From the NCBI GenBank assembly GCA_930633525.1, contig CAKNFP010000002.1:1736001-1800000 (forward strand): 64,000 nt of DNA. The letters run 5' to 3'. This DNA is from Hyphomicrobiales bacterium (GTDB taxonomy: Bacteria > Pseudomonadota > Alphaproteobacteria > Rhizobiales > Beijerinckiaceae). Of the stretch, positions 43,544 through 51,236 are shown one piece after another. A model generated the notes under the pieces. It was not told the DNA's origin and ran no database searches. It saw only the letters and a list, made by a program, of their open reading frames with translations. Every line of letters begins with the position of its first letter. The first letter of the stretch is position 1. The translations under genes and the position numbers were made by a program.

Positions 43544-44416
43544 TCAGGACGTGCCGAGGTCGAGCTTCGAGTCGGAGGCATCGCGGAGGGCGTCCCCGAC
43601 GAAATTGAACGCAAGGACCGTCAGGAATATGGCAAGGCCCGGAAACACGCTCATCCACCAATATTGCCAGTTGGCCATGCCCACCGAAATCATATAGCCC
43701 CAGCTTGGCGCGGGCGGCCGCACGCCGAGGCCCAGGAATGAGAGAGAGGACTCTGTAATGAGCGCCGTGGAGCCGCTCAACGAGGCGTAAATGATGAGGT
43801 TTCCGGTAATATTCGGCCAGAGATGCCGCGTGATGATGCGCTGATTGGTGGCGCCGAGCACGATCGCCGCCTTGACGAATTCACGTCCCCGCAAGCCCAG
43901 GACTTCGCTGCGCACGATGCGGGCAAACCCCGGGGCCTTGGCAATCGCGATCGCCATCGCGGAGTTCTGCACGGAGGGACCGAGGATGGCAACGATCGCC
44001 AGGGCAAAGATAAGGAACGGAAAAGCCATGATAGCATCCATGATCCGCATCAGGACGATATCGAGCCAGCCTCCGACATAGCCGGCGATGAGCCCCACGG
44101 TCGCGCCCACGATCGCCGCGCCAGCGATCGAGTAACCCACGACTTGCAGCGAAATCTGCGATCCCCAGACGATCCGGCTGAAAATGTCGCGACCGATTTC
44201 ATCCGTGCCGAACCAGTATTTCCATGAGGGCGCCTGAAGTGCCCGCGTCAGGATGCGCTGGGGCGGGTAGGGCGCGATCCACGGCGCGAAAATGGCGGCT
44301 GACACAACAAGTATCAGGAAGAGCATGCCGAAGACGCCGAGCTTGTGCGTCGCAAAGCGGCGCATATAGCGTTGCGTCGGGGATATGGTGGTTATTGCCG
44401 GAGCTGCCATCAACAT
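43544..44416 (-). CDS. ABC transporter permease, DppC type (locus B)
   Basis: A 290-residue inner-membrane protein of normal DppC length. The first helix is near residues 28-48 (GVFGMLFLILVVSAAIFAPW), followed by FGTDEIGRDIFSRIVWGSQIS, the coupling loop EVLGLRGREFVKAAIVLGATNQRII, and the terminal FVGDALRDASDSK. The ATG at 44416 sits 5 bp after AGGAGG; the longer upstream frame is not used. It forms the channel with the DppB-type protein encoded 10 bp upstream. Confidence 0.92.
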   Translation of the reverse strand: MLMAAPAITTISPTQRYMRRFATHKLGVFGMLFLILVVSAAIFAPWIAPYPPQRILTRALQAPSWKYWFGTDEIGRDIFSRIVWGSQISLQVVGYSIAGAAIVGATVGLIAGYVGGWLDIVLMRIMDAIMAFPFLIFALAIVAILGPSVQNSAMAIAIAKAPGFARIVRSEVLGLRGREFVKAAIVLGATNQRIITRHLWPNITGNLIIYASLSGSTALITESSLSFLGLGVRPPAPSWGYMISVGMANWQYWWMSVFPGLAIFLTVLAFNFVGDALRDASDSKLDLGTS

Positions 44417-44426
44417 TGCGTCCTCC

Positions 44427-45377
44427 TCAATATTCGATGCGCGGATCGACGACGGCGTAGAGCACATCAACAATAACGGAGACCAGAAGAACGCAGCATA
44501 CACTGAAGAGAACGGCCCCTTGGATGGCCGGATAGTCGCGCGAGAAGATGCTTTCGACCATCATCGAGCCGAGCCCCGGCAAGGAGAACACCGATTCAAC
44601 GACAACCGCTCCACCGAGCAGCGCCCCGGTCTGCAACCCGACGACGGTGATCACCGGAATGAGCGCGTTACGCAGCCCGTGGTGGAAAATGACCCTCATC
44701 TCCGAGGCGCCTTTAGCCCGTGCCGTCCGGATAAAGTCGAAGCTCAAGACTTCGAGCATGGCGCCGCGCACCTGCCGCATGATCAATCCGGCAAAGGACG
44801 TGCCGATTGTGATCGTCGGCAGAATCATGAGTTGCAGGTTGCGCAGGGGATCTGTCGTGAAAGGCACGTAGCCGGATGATGGCAGCCATCCCAGGTGCAG
44901 GGAGAAGACGATGATCAGCAGGATACCGGCCCAGAAGAAGGGCATCGCAACGCTTGCCATCGAGAGCACGCTGACCACGACGTCGGTCGTGCTGCCCCGC
45001 CATTTCGCGGCGATGACGCCTGCGGGCACTCCGATGGCGATGGCCAGAGCTATGGACATGAGACACAGCTGAAGCGTGACGGGGATCCGACCGATCAGCA
45101 TGTCCAGCACATACTGGTTGCGGTAGAGCGAGCGCCCGAGATCCCCTCCGAGAATGGTCGTGAGCCAGCGAAAATACTGGACCGGCAGGGGATCATTCAG
45201 TCCATAGCGGATCCGCGCGGCCTCGCGCTCGGCCTCGCTGGCCGTCTCTCCGAGCAGCGCGTAGGTGGCGTCGCCCGGCAGCAGGTTTGTAATCGCGAAT
45301 ACGATAACAGACGCCAGAAACAGAACAGGCAGCATCTGTGCGAGCCGGCTCAGAAGAAATTTCGGGATCTTGGCCAT
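44427..45377 (-). CDS. ABC transporter permease, DppB type (locus B)
   Basis: A 316-residue permease. The first helix is near residues 12-31 (MLPVLFLASVIVFAITNLLP), followed by GDATYALLG and EREAARIRYGLNDPLPVQY, the coupling loop RGAMLEVLSFDFIRTARAKGASEMRV, and the C-terminus VDVLYAVVDPRIEY. It is encoded 7 bp after the GntR gene, an unusual place for a regulator, inside the operon between catabolic and transport genes. No ATPase genes occur anywhere in locus B. Confidence 0.92.
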   Translation of the reverse strand: MAKIPKFLLSRLAQMLPVLFLASVIVFAITNLLPGDATYALLGETASEAEREAARIRYGLNDPLPVQYFRWLTTILGGDLGRSLYRNQYVLDMLIGRIPVTLQLCLMSIALAIAIGVPAGVIAAKWRGSTTDVVVSVLSMASVAMPFFWAGILLIIVFSLHLGWLPSSGYVPFTTDPLRNLQLMILPTITIGTSFAGLIMRQVRGAMLEVLSFDFIRTARAKGASEMRVIFHHGLRNALIPVITVVGLQTGALLGGAVVVESVFSLPGLGSMMVESIFSRDYPAIQGAVLFSVCCVLLVSVIVDVLYAVVDPRIEY

Positions 45378-45384
45378 CGCTGCC

Positions 45385-46116
45385 TCAGAACATCTCGCTT
45401 AGTCGGGATTTGTCGCTGACAATGGCCGCGACGAAGGGCAGGACATAGCCGAAGTGCTCGAACATCAAGGCCCGCGTCCGCGCCGGATCGCCCGCGATGA
45501 TCGCCTCGGCGAGCTTTTCGTGGAGGCGAAGATTGTAGTCCGGCACACGCATGTCCCGCTGCATGTGGCAGACGCGCTGGACGTAGCGGACATGCTCGCT
45601 GATGCCATTGAAAGTCTGCAGGATCAGCTTGTTCTTCGATGCCCGCACGATAGCGGCGTGAAATTCATAGTCTGTCGAGAGCCATTCGGCCGGCGAATGC
45701 AGCCCCGCACGCAGTCGCTCCGCGAGGGACTTCAGCAGCTGCACTTCGTCATCAGTAATTCGTTCGGCTGCCAGAGCGGCCGCCTCGGTCTCCAGCCCCC
45801 GTCGCAGCTCCACGATATCGTAAAGCCCTTCAGGATAAGTCTGAACCGCATATCGAAAGAAATCTTCCAGAACGAGCGAGTTGAGGGGGTTAACCGTTGT
45901 CTGCTTGCCTTGCTGGACTTTGACGATGCCCATTACGCTCAGATGGTCGATAGCCTCGCGCGCCGTCGGTTTGCTCACGTTAAACTGTCGAACAATCTCC
46001 GCCTCGGGAGGAAGCGCGTCTCCGGCCTTTAAAGTGCCGTTGATGATCCACTTCGTAATCTCCTGAGCAACGATCGATGACAGTCTACGTCGGTCGCTAA
46101 TCCTGGCTGCTACCAC
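45385..46116 (-). CDS. GntR-family regulator with FCD domain (locus B)
   Basis: A 243-residue regulator: winged helix at about residues 8-80 (LSSIVAQEITKWIINGTLKA, VSKPTAREAIDHLSVMGIV) and FCD domain about 90-240 (TDYEFHAAIVRASKNKL, RLHEKLAEAII). I use a GTG start at 46116, preceded by GAGGG at suitable distance; it leaves 25 bp after the upstream dehydrogenase gene and gives the normal family length. An ATG at 46191 in the same frame would overlap that gene by 50 bp and add unrelated sequence. It is the likely reader of the TATCTAGATA palindromes at the divergent promoters near 50.2-50.4 kb. Confidence 0.85.
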   Translation of the reverse strand: MVAARISDRRRLSSIVAQEITKWIINGTLKAGDALPPEAEIVRQFNVSKPTAREAIDHLSVMGIVKVQQGKQTTVNPLNSLVLEDFFRYAVQTYPEGLYDIVELRRGLETEAAALAAERITDDEVQLLKSLAERLRAGLHSPAEWLSTDYEFHAAIVRASKNKLILQTFNGISEHVRYVQRVCHMQRDMRVPDYNLRLHEKLAEAIIAGDPARTRALMFEHFGYVLPFVAAIVSDKSRLSEMF

Positions 46117-46141
46117 AAGCTTGTCCCTCTTCTCTCTACCG

Positions 46142-47248
46142 CTATCCAACAGGCCCGACACCGTTCCCGGCGGCGGGTTCGTGCCCCCCATATCGTAGTT
46201 CTGGGCAGCGGAGAGAGACTTCCTCCCCCACACCTGCGATTTCTGCGGCCCTGCGCACGTGCCGCACTGTATCCGCCGATAGGCTGAAACCCGTTTCCAT
46301 CGCCTTGCGGCGCGCCTCGCGTGACCGATCCCCGGGGAGCACCACTGCATCGACGCCCGGCAAAGGGGGACATGTCACGACGCGGTCCCGATAAGCGGCG
46401 AGGCGCTCTCCATAGTCGCCGAGATTCATCAGTTTCTCGACTAAGAAATAGATGGAAAACAGGCTGTTGGTGTTGGGCCGCGCCTCACCCGCAGTCGCGA
46501 GGATCGTCGAGAGGATCTCACTGAAGACCGAGAGGCCGAACCCCTTGAAGCCGCCGAAGGTCATGACGGCGGCATCGCCCGCCATGAAGGCAGCCGGGTC
46601 GGCGGTGACCGTGCCGTCGGTCTTCACAAGGCATGGCGTATCCAGCACCATCCCGCGATCGTGCGCCTGTTTGATCGTACTGCCCGATACAGCTGAAGTT
46701 GCGCAGTCCAGAACAATCGGTTCGAGAGGCCTGGCACCAGGCAGACCAAGCGCGATCGGGTTGGTGTTGAGGCGCCCCTCGCGGCCCCCATGGGGCGCGA
46801 CCGGACCGCTTTGTGGAATGCCTTGGCCGAAATGGAGCGACCCCACGTTGCGCTCCGCGGCGATTTCAGCCCAGCGACCATTGCGGCCGAGATGGCCCGA
46901 ACCAGCAAGGCAGACCAGACAGGTTCCGTCGCGGTCTGCGCGCTCGGCCCCCACGCGTGCGGCGAATGCGCCCGCGATCTGCCCGAAGGCGCGGTTTCCG
47001 GCAATGCGTATGAGGCCGCCCGTGTCGCTCTCGATCGTGGGGCGAGCCTGTCCGTCGACCTCGCCGCGCTTCAGTCTCTCGACATAGAAGTCGACCTGCC
47101 GCGCCCCGTGAGTGCCATGGCCGGTGAGATCCGCGTCGACAAGGGCATCCGCCACCTCTGCGGCGATGTCGTCCGCGCAGCCCGCGGCCCGAAGAATCAA
47201 GGCAAGACAGTCGACGAGATCATCGGCTCCGAGCTGACCGGTCCGCAT
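46142..47248 (-). CDS. Ldh_2-family (malate/L-lactate/ureidoglycolate-type) dehydrogenase
   Basis: A 368-residue NAD(P)-dependent oxidoreductase of the LDH2/MDHG2 fold, distinct from Rossmann-type MDH. The motifs are GHGTHGARQVDFYV (about residue 45), NTNPIALGLPGARP, VLDCATSAVSGSTIKQA and GGFKGFGLSVFSEILS. Members reduce or oxidise 2-oxo/2-hydroxy acids such as 2,3-diketogulonate, 2-oxo-pantoate precursors, ureidoglycolate or malate. The ATG at 47248 follows AGAGGAA; a GTG at 47266 is less likely. Between the glucarate-dehydratase-like gene and the regulator it probably acts on a keto or hydroxy sugar acid. Confidence 0.87.
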   Translation of the reverse strand: MRTGQLGADDLVDCLALILRAAGCADDIAAEVADALVDADLTGHGTHGARQVDFYVERLKRGEVDGQARPTIESDTGGLIRIAGNRAFGQIAGAFAARVGAERADRDGTCLVCLAGSGHLGRNGRWAEIAAERNVGSLHFGQGIPQSGPVAPHGGREGRLNTNPIALGLPGARPLEPIVLDCATSAVSGSTIKQAHDRGMVLDTPCLVKTDGTVTADPAAFMAGDAAVMTFGGFKGFGLSVFSEILSTILATAGEARPNTNSLFSIYFLVEKLMNLGDYGERLAAYRDRVVTCPPLPGVDAVVLPGDRSREARRKAMETGFSLSADTVRHVRRAAEIAGVGEEVSLRCPELRYGGHEPAAGNGVGPVG

Positions 47249-47273
47249 GGCTCTAGTTCCTCTCACCGTCCCG

Positions 47274-48464
47274 TCATATGGCGCTGGTCATGGGCACCCA
47301 ATCGGGGCGTCTGGCGTCACGGGGCCAGCTTCCATAATAGTCGCCCATCTTTTCAAAGTATTCGGCGTAAAAGCGGAGCTTATCCCGATCGATCTCAACC
47401 CCGAGGCCCGGCCCCTGGGGCACGGCGATCATGCCGTCCTTGTAGGCCATCTTGCCGCCCTCGATGATGTCGTCGTCCAGATAGTGATAGTGGGCGTCAC
47501 CCTCAAAGACCATTTCGGGAATGGAGGCTGCGGTATGGATCATGGCGGCGAGCTCAATGCCGAACTCCGTGCCGGAATGCATGGCCATCCCGAGCCCGAA
47601 GGTTCGGCAGACGGCTGCCAGTTCCAGCACGCCCCGCGGTCCTTCCCAGTAATGCAGGTCGGTGAGGATGATATCGGCCGCACCCAGCCGGATGCCCGGC
47701 GCGAGATCGTCGAATTTGGCGGGATACATGTTGGTCGCGATGGGGATTCGCACCGCCGCCCTGACGGCCGCATTGCCTGTCAGCCCCCAGGAGGGGTCCT
47801 CGTAGAACTGCAAACCCAGCGGTTCAAGGCGCTGCCCGATCCTGGTCGCGGTCGGTACGGACCATACCCCGTTGGGATCGATGCGAAGCCCGAAGCGGTC
47901 GCCGAGCCGCTTCCGGCAAAGCTCCAGCGCACGGGCCTCTTCTTCTGGGTCCATCACGCCTGCCTTGAGCTTTATGGCCTTGACGCCCAGCGTCTCATGC
48001 AATTCAACGCAGTGGTCTGCGACGTCTTCCGCGCAGGTATCATCACCGCCGCCTGGCCTGTCGTAGCGCCAGAACAGATAGCCAATGAACGGCACGGATT
48101 GGCGGATAGCACCGCCGAGCAGTTCATGCACGGGGCGGCCGAGAGCCTTGCCCTGGATATCAAGACAGGCCATCTCGATGGCCGCATAAATGAGCGCGTT
48201 CGAGATATAGTAGGTCGAACGCAGGACGCGCAGCTTGATGGTATTGAGGTGGAAAGGGTCGAGTCCGATGATGTGCGGTCGGAATTTTTCCATCGCGCGC
48301 CGTTGGTCTCCGCCGCCGACCTCACCGAGCCCTACGATCCCCTCGTCGGTAATGAGCTCGACAATTGTGCGCTGAAAACGTCCGGGGTGGACGCCGCGAT
48401 TGTGCCGCAGCTTGGCGTTTAGTGGAATGGCGACACAGGTTACGCGAAAGTCGACGATCTTCAT
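47274..48464 (-). CDS. Enolase-superfamily sugar-acid dehydratase, glucarate dehydratase-like (locus B)
   Basis: A 396-residue MR/MLE family protein. KxK is at K165/K167 (AIKLKAG); metal ligands fit D196 (RIDPNGVWS), E222 (FYEDP) and N245 (IATNM); the dyad is D269 (LTDLHYWEG) and H296 (AMHSGTEFG). The motif set is the same as in the locus A enzyme, and DPNGVWS is even closer to glucarate dehydratase. The product would be a 2-keto-3-deoxy acid, which the divergently encoded RraA-type protein could cleave. It is separated from the upstream binding-protein gene by 166 bp that holds no gene. Confidence 0.88.
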   Translation of the reverse strand: MKIVDFRVTCVAIPLNAKLRHNRGVHPGRFQRTIVELITDEGIVGLGEVGGGDQRRAMEKFRPHIIGLDPFHLNTIKLRVLRSTYYISNALIYAAIEMACLDIQGKALGRPVHELLGGAIRQSVPFIGYLFWRYDRPGGGDDTCAEDVADHCVELHETLGVKAIKLKAGVMDPEEEARALELCRKRLGDRFGLRIDPNGVWSVPTATRIGQRLEPLGLQFYEDPSWGLTGNAAVRAAVRIPIATNMYPAKFDDLAPGIRLGAADIILTDLHYWEGPRGVLELAAVCRTFGLGMAMHSGTEFGIELAAMIHTAASIPEMVFEGDAHYHYLDDDIIEGGKMAYKDGMIAVPQGPGLGVEIDRDKLRFYAEYFEKMGDYYGSWPRDARRPDWVPMTSAI

Positions 48465-48630
48465 GATGGCTCAACTCGCTCATGTCTGCTGATGGCCGGC
48501 AAAATCAGTCGTGTCGACTTGCCGGCTATAAGATTTCAGCTCCCAGGCGCCCACCGATCGCGTCTTTCACGGACGCAGGCCGGAGGCCGCTTCCTCTGAA
48601 AGGACGGATAGCGCGGCGCGTTGCAGCGCC

Positions 48631-50196
48631 CTATGCGAGCCACGCCTCGGCGATATTCCAGACGCCACCGCCATCTACGGTCAGATTACGCAGATTCTTT
48701 CGCGCGACGTGACGAGCATCTCTGAAGAACAGGAACGCATAGTAGGACTTGTCGATCAGAATATTCTGTACGTCCAAATAATATTTCTTGCGCGCATCCC
48801 TGTCGAGATGCGTGCGGCCGGCATCGACGGCTGCGAACAATTCCTCATCGCCCTCGATCAGGGAGAAATTCTGATTGGCATTACGTCCGTAGTGGAAGTC
48901 ATAAATCTGCACGGGATCCGGCCGCGGAACGTTGAAACGCGCCATATAGATGTCCCATGCGCCGGATTGGCGAATGGCGCCGACCGCGCTGCGATCCGGT
49001 GCATTGATTTCGACCTCGATGCCCACGTCGGCGAGTTGTTGCTGAATGACCTGGGCGATCTGCGTGTCCGGCTCGCGCTGAATGATCAGCATGGAGAGCT
49101 TCAGGCCCTTTCCATGACCAGCTTCAGCCAGCAGGCGCCGGGCTTCCTCGGGATCGTGCGGGGGAATCTTCGGCTGCTCCGGGTTGTAGTCCCACCCCGA
49201 AGGCGCGGCGGGCCCGCGCGCGACCGCGCCATAGCCGTCAGCCACGAGATCGAAAAGGAAGGCCCGGTCGACCGCGAGGCTGACGGCACGGCGAACGCGG
49301 GGATCGGTCATCGGCGCGCGCCGTGTATTGAAGGCGAGCCACTGCATGACGCCCGGCGGCACCTTCAGCAGGGTCAGGTTGGGGTCGCGCTCGATACCGG
49401 GATACTCATTGGGGGGAATATTGTCGGCCACATGCACGGAGCCAGATTTCACCTCGATCAGCTTGACGGCCGGGTTGGTGATGTAGCGCACGCGCAGGTT
49501 CTCCGCATAGGGAAGCGCCTTGCCATCTGCTCCCTGGCGCCAGTAGGCTTCGTTACGGCGCAACTCGACATGGCTGCCGACGACCCAGCTCTGGAACACG
49601 AAAGGTCCCGTTCCGACAGGCTTGAGCCCGTAGTCCGCGACGCTGTTTTCCTTGAGCGCCTTGGGTGACGACATCATGCCCGGCTCGACCGAAAAGGCCG
49701 CGAGCATCCCAGCATTGATTTCCTTCAGGACGATCTTGACGGTGAGATCATCCACGACCTCGACTGCCTGGATTCCAAGAAGGTCGACGGCACGCGTGGC
49801 ACCAACGGCGGGATCGCGTGTGCGATCGAGGTTGATCTTGACGGCCTCCGCGTTGAAGGGAGTGCCATCATGGAACTTGATGCCTGGGCGGAGATGAAAG
49901 ACGATACCGCGTCCTTCGTCGGTAACTTCCCAGGACTTCGCAAGCGAAGGGGAAAGGCTTCCATCTTCTTCCTGAATCAGGAGGGAGTCGAATATATGCC
50001 CCGTGGTATAGCGATCGCTCGTGGGCGCATTGCCCATCACCGGATCAAGGCTTCGAGGCTGGACGTCGGTCGAGGCCACGATGGTCCCGCCGCGCTTCGG
50101 CGCTTCCTGAGCCAAGGCTGGCAACCCGGCTACCAATACCCCTGCGCTTACTCCCGACTTCAGCAATACCCGCCTGCTGATGCCCGACGTTGTCAT
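48631..50196 (-). CDS. ABC transporter substrate-binding protein, family 5 (DppA-like, locus B)
   Basis: A 521-residue periplasmic binding protein. The Tat-like signal SRRVLLKSGVSAGVLVAG ends near LPALAQ (about residue 29). The core has RGGTIVASTDVQPRSLDPVM, LAKSWEVTDEGRGIVFHLRP, FHDGTPFNAEAVK and the usual YDFHYGRNANQNFSL C-terminal half. Length is normal for DppA/NikA. It is the first gene of the locus B minus-strand operon, under a predicted promoter whose -10 overlaps TATCTAGATA. The ligand may be a sugar acid or its conjugate rather than a peptide, judging from the neighbours. Confidence 0.9.
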   Translation of the reverse strand: MTTSGISRRVLLKSGVSAGVLVAGLPALAQEAPKRGGTIVASTDVQPRSLDPVMGNAPTSDRYTTGHIFDSLLIQEEDGSLSPSLAKSWEVTDEGRGIVFHLRPGIKFHDGTPFNAEAVKINLDRTRDPAVGATRAVDLLGIQAVEVVDDLTVKIVLKEINAGMLAAFSVEPGMMSSPKALKENSVADYGLKPVGTGPFVFQSWVVGSHVELRRNEAYWRQGADGKALPYAENLRVRYITNPAVKLIEVKSGSVHVADNIPPNEYPGIERDPNLTLLKVPPGVMQWLAFNTRRAPMTDPRVRRAVSLAVDRAFLFDLVADGYGAVARGPAAPSGWDYNPEQPKIPPHDPEEARRLLAEAGHGKGLKLSMLIIQREPDTQIAQVIQQQLADVGIEVEINAPDRSAVGAIRQSGAWDIYMARFNVPRPDPVQIYDFHYGRNANQNFSLIEGDEELFAAVDAGRTHLDRDARKKYYLDVQNILIDKSYYAFLFFRDARHVARKNLRNLTVDGGGVWNIAEAWLA

Positions 50197-50224
50197 TGGC
50201 GCGTCCTCCCGCTCGTTTTCTACT

Positions 50225-50257
50225 TATCTAGATATCTTCGCAAAATTTACCCGTCAA
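50225..50257 (-). promoter_or_regulatory. Predicted locus B promoter (minus strand) with palindromic operator
   Basis: On the minus strand, -35 TTGACG (50257-50252) and -10 TATCTA (50234-50229) are 17 bp apart and point to the DppA-type gene starting at 50196. The -10 is half of the perfect palindrome TATCTAGATA (50225-50234). The same palindrome covers the -10 of the opposite promoter 180 bp away. Confidence 0.65.
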
Positions 50258-50387
50258 GTGGGTGAGTTCCCGGGCGCGCGCAGATACGCCGATGCCGGGA
50301 TGCTTAATAAAAGTTATATAAATCAGTTTGTTAAGTAGAGCTCAGTTGTATTCGATTTTTGCAAGCACTCATGGTTCGGCCTTCGTA

Positions 50388-50416
50388 TTGACAGAAAATG
50401 TCAACATATCTAGATA
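50388..50416 (+). promoter_or_regulatory. Predicted promoter of the RraA-like/FMN-oxidase operon with two overlapping dyads
   Basis: The consensus -35 TTGACA (50388-50393) and -10 TAGATA (50411-50416) are separated by 17 bp. The -35 forms one arm of TTGACA-GAAAA-TGTCAA (50388-50404), and the -10 lies in TATCTAGATA (50407-50416), itself inside the 12-bp palindrome ATATCTAGATAT. A GGAGGAAAG ribosome site follows, 5 bp before the ATG at 50444. Two different dyads at one promoter suggest control by two proteins or two binding modes. Confidence 0.7.
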
Positions 50417-50443
50417 TCTAGTATAAGCAGCCGGAGGAAAGCC

Positions 50444-51196
50444 ATGCAGCCTATCGCCACGATCAACAGGCCCAGTGCGGAACTCGTCGAGGGGTTGAAG
50501 GAAATCGGCACAGCCAAGCTCTCAAGCGTCATCTATCGCATGGGCTACCAGAACGTGTTCATGGCCGGGCCGACCAGGGCCCATGCGGCGGGGCGCGCCG
50601 TTGCCGGGCCTGCCATTACGTTGCAGTTCATGCCGAAGCGCCGGGACGTGTACGGGGACGACGAGTACGGGAATCCCGAAGCGCAGCTTCACCGGCATGT
50701 GCTCTATCAGACCGAGCCTGGTGACATCGTCGTGGTCGATGCAAGGGGCTGCATGACGGCAGGCATCTTCGGCGAGATGATGCTCGCCTATTTCAAGGGC
50801 CGGGGCGGCGCCGGCATGGTCGTTGATGGGTGCATCCGCGATTTCCCCAATGTCAGCAAGCTTGAGGTGCCGCTCTGGGTGCGTGGCTTCACGCCGAATT
50901 TCCATACCCAGACAGATCTCATGCCGTTCGCCGTGAATGTCCCCGTGGCCTGCGGGGGCGTTCTCGTTCTGCCGGGCGATATCATCGTTGCAGATGACGA
51001 TGGGGCGATTGCCGTGCCGGCAGTCGCGGCCGAGGAACTCCTGCAGAAGGGCTCGATCTGGCACGAATGGGAGGACTATTCCCGCATCCGTCTACTCGAG
51101 GGCGGGGATCTCCGGCGCTACTATCCGCTGGCCGCGGACGCCCGCGGTGAGTTCGAGGCGTGGAAAGCGGCGCAAGCCCAATCCGCCCGCGGTTGA
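50444..51196 (+). CDS. RraA-family protein, probable pyruvate-forming aldolase (locus B)
   Basis: A 250-residue member of the RraA/HMG aldolase family. It has GPAITLQFMPKRRDV, GDIVVVDARGCMTAGIFGEM, GAGMVVDGCIRDFPNV (RD pair for pyruvate/metal binding) and GDIIVADDDGAIAVP. It is longer than the locus A paralogue (221 aa), with an extra charged loop (YGDDEYGNPEAQ, about residues 68-79). It is transcribed divergently from the DppA-type gene under the shared TATCTAGATA operators and is followed by an FMN oxidase gene. Proposed role: cleavage of the keto-deoxy acid made by the locus B dehydratase. Confidence 0.87.
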   Translation: MQPIATINRPSAELVEGLKEIGTAKLSSVIYRMGYQNVFMAGPTRAHAAGRAVAGPAITLQFMPKRRDVYGDDEYGNPEAQLHRHVLYQTEPGDIVVVDARGCMTAGIFGEMMLAYFKGRGGAGMVVDGCIRDFPNVSKLEVPLWVRGFTPNFHTQTDLMPFAVNVPVACGGVLVLPGDIIVADDDGAIAVPAVAAEELLQKGSIWHEWEDYSRIRLLEGGDLRRYYPLAADARGEFEAWKAAQAQSARG

Positions 51197-51236
51197 GCGG
51201 CGATCGAACAGGCTCGGCTTTGGAGGATTTTTGGTG

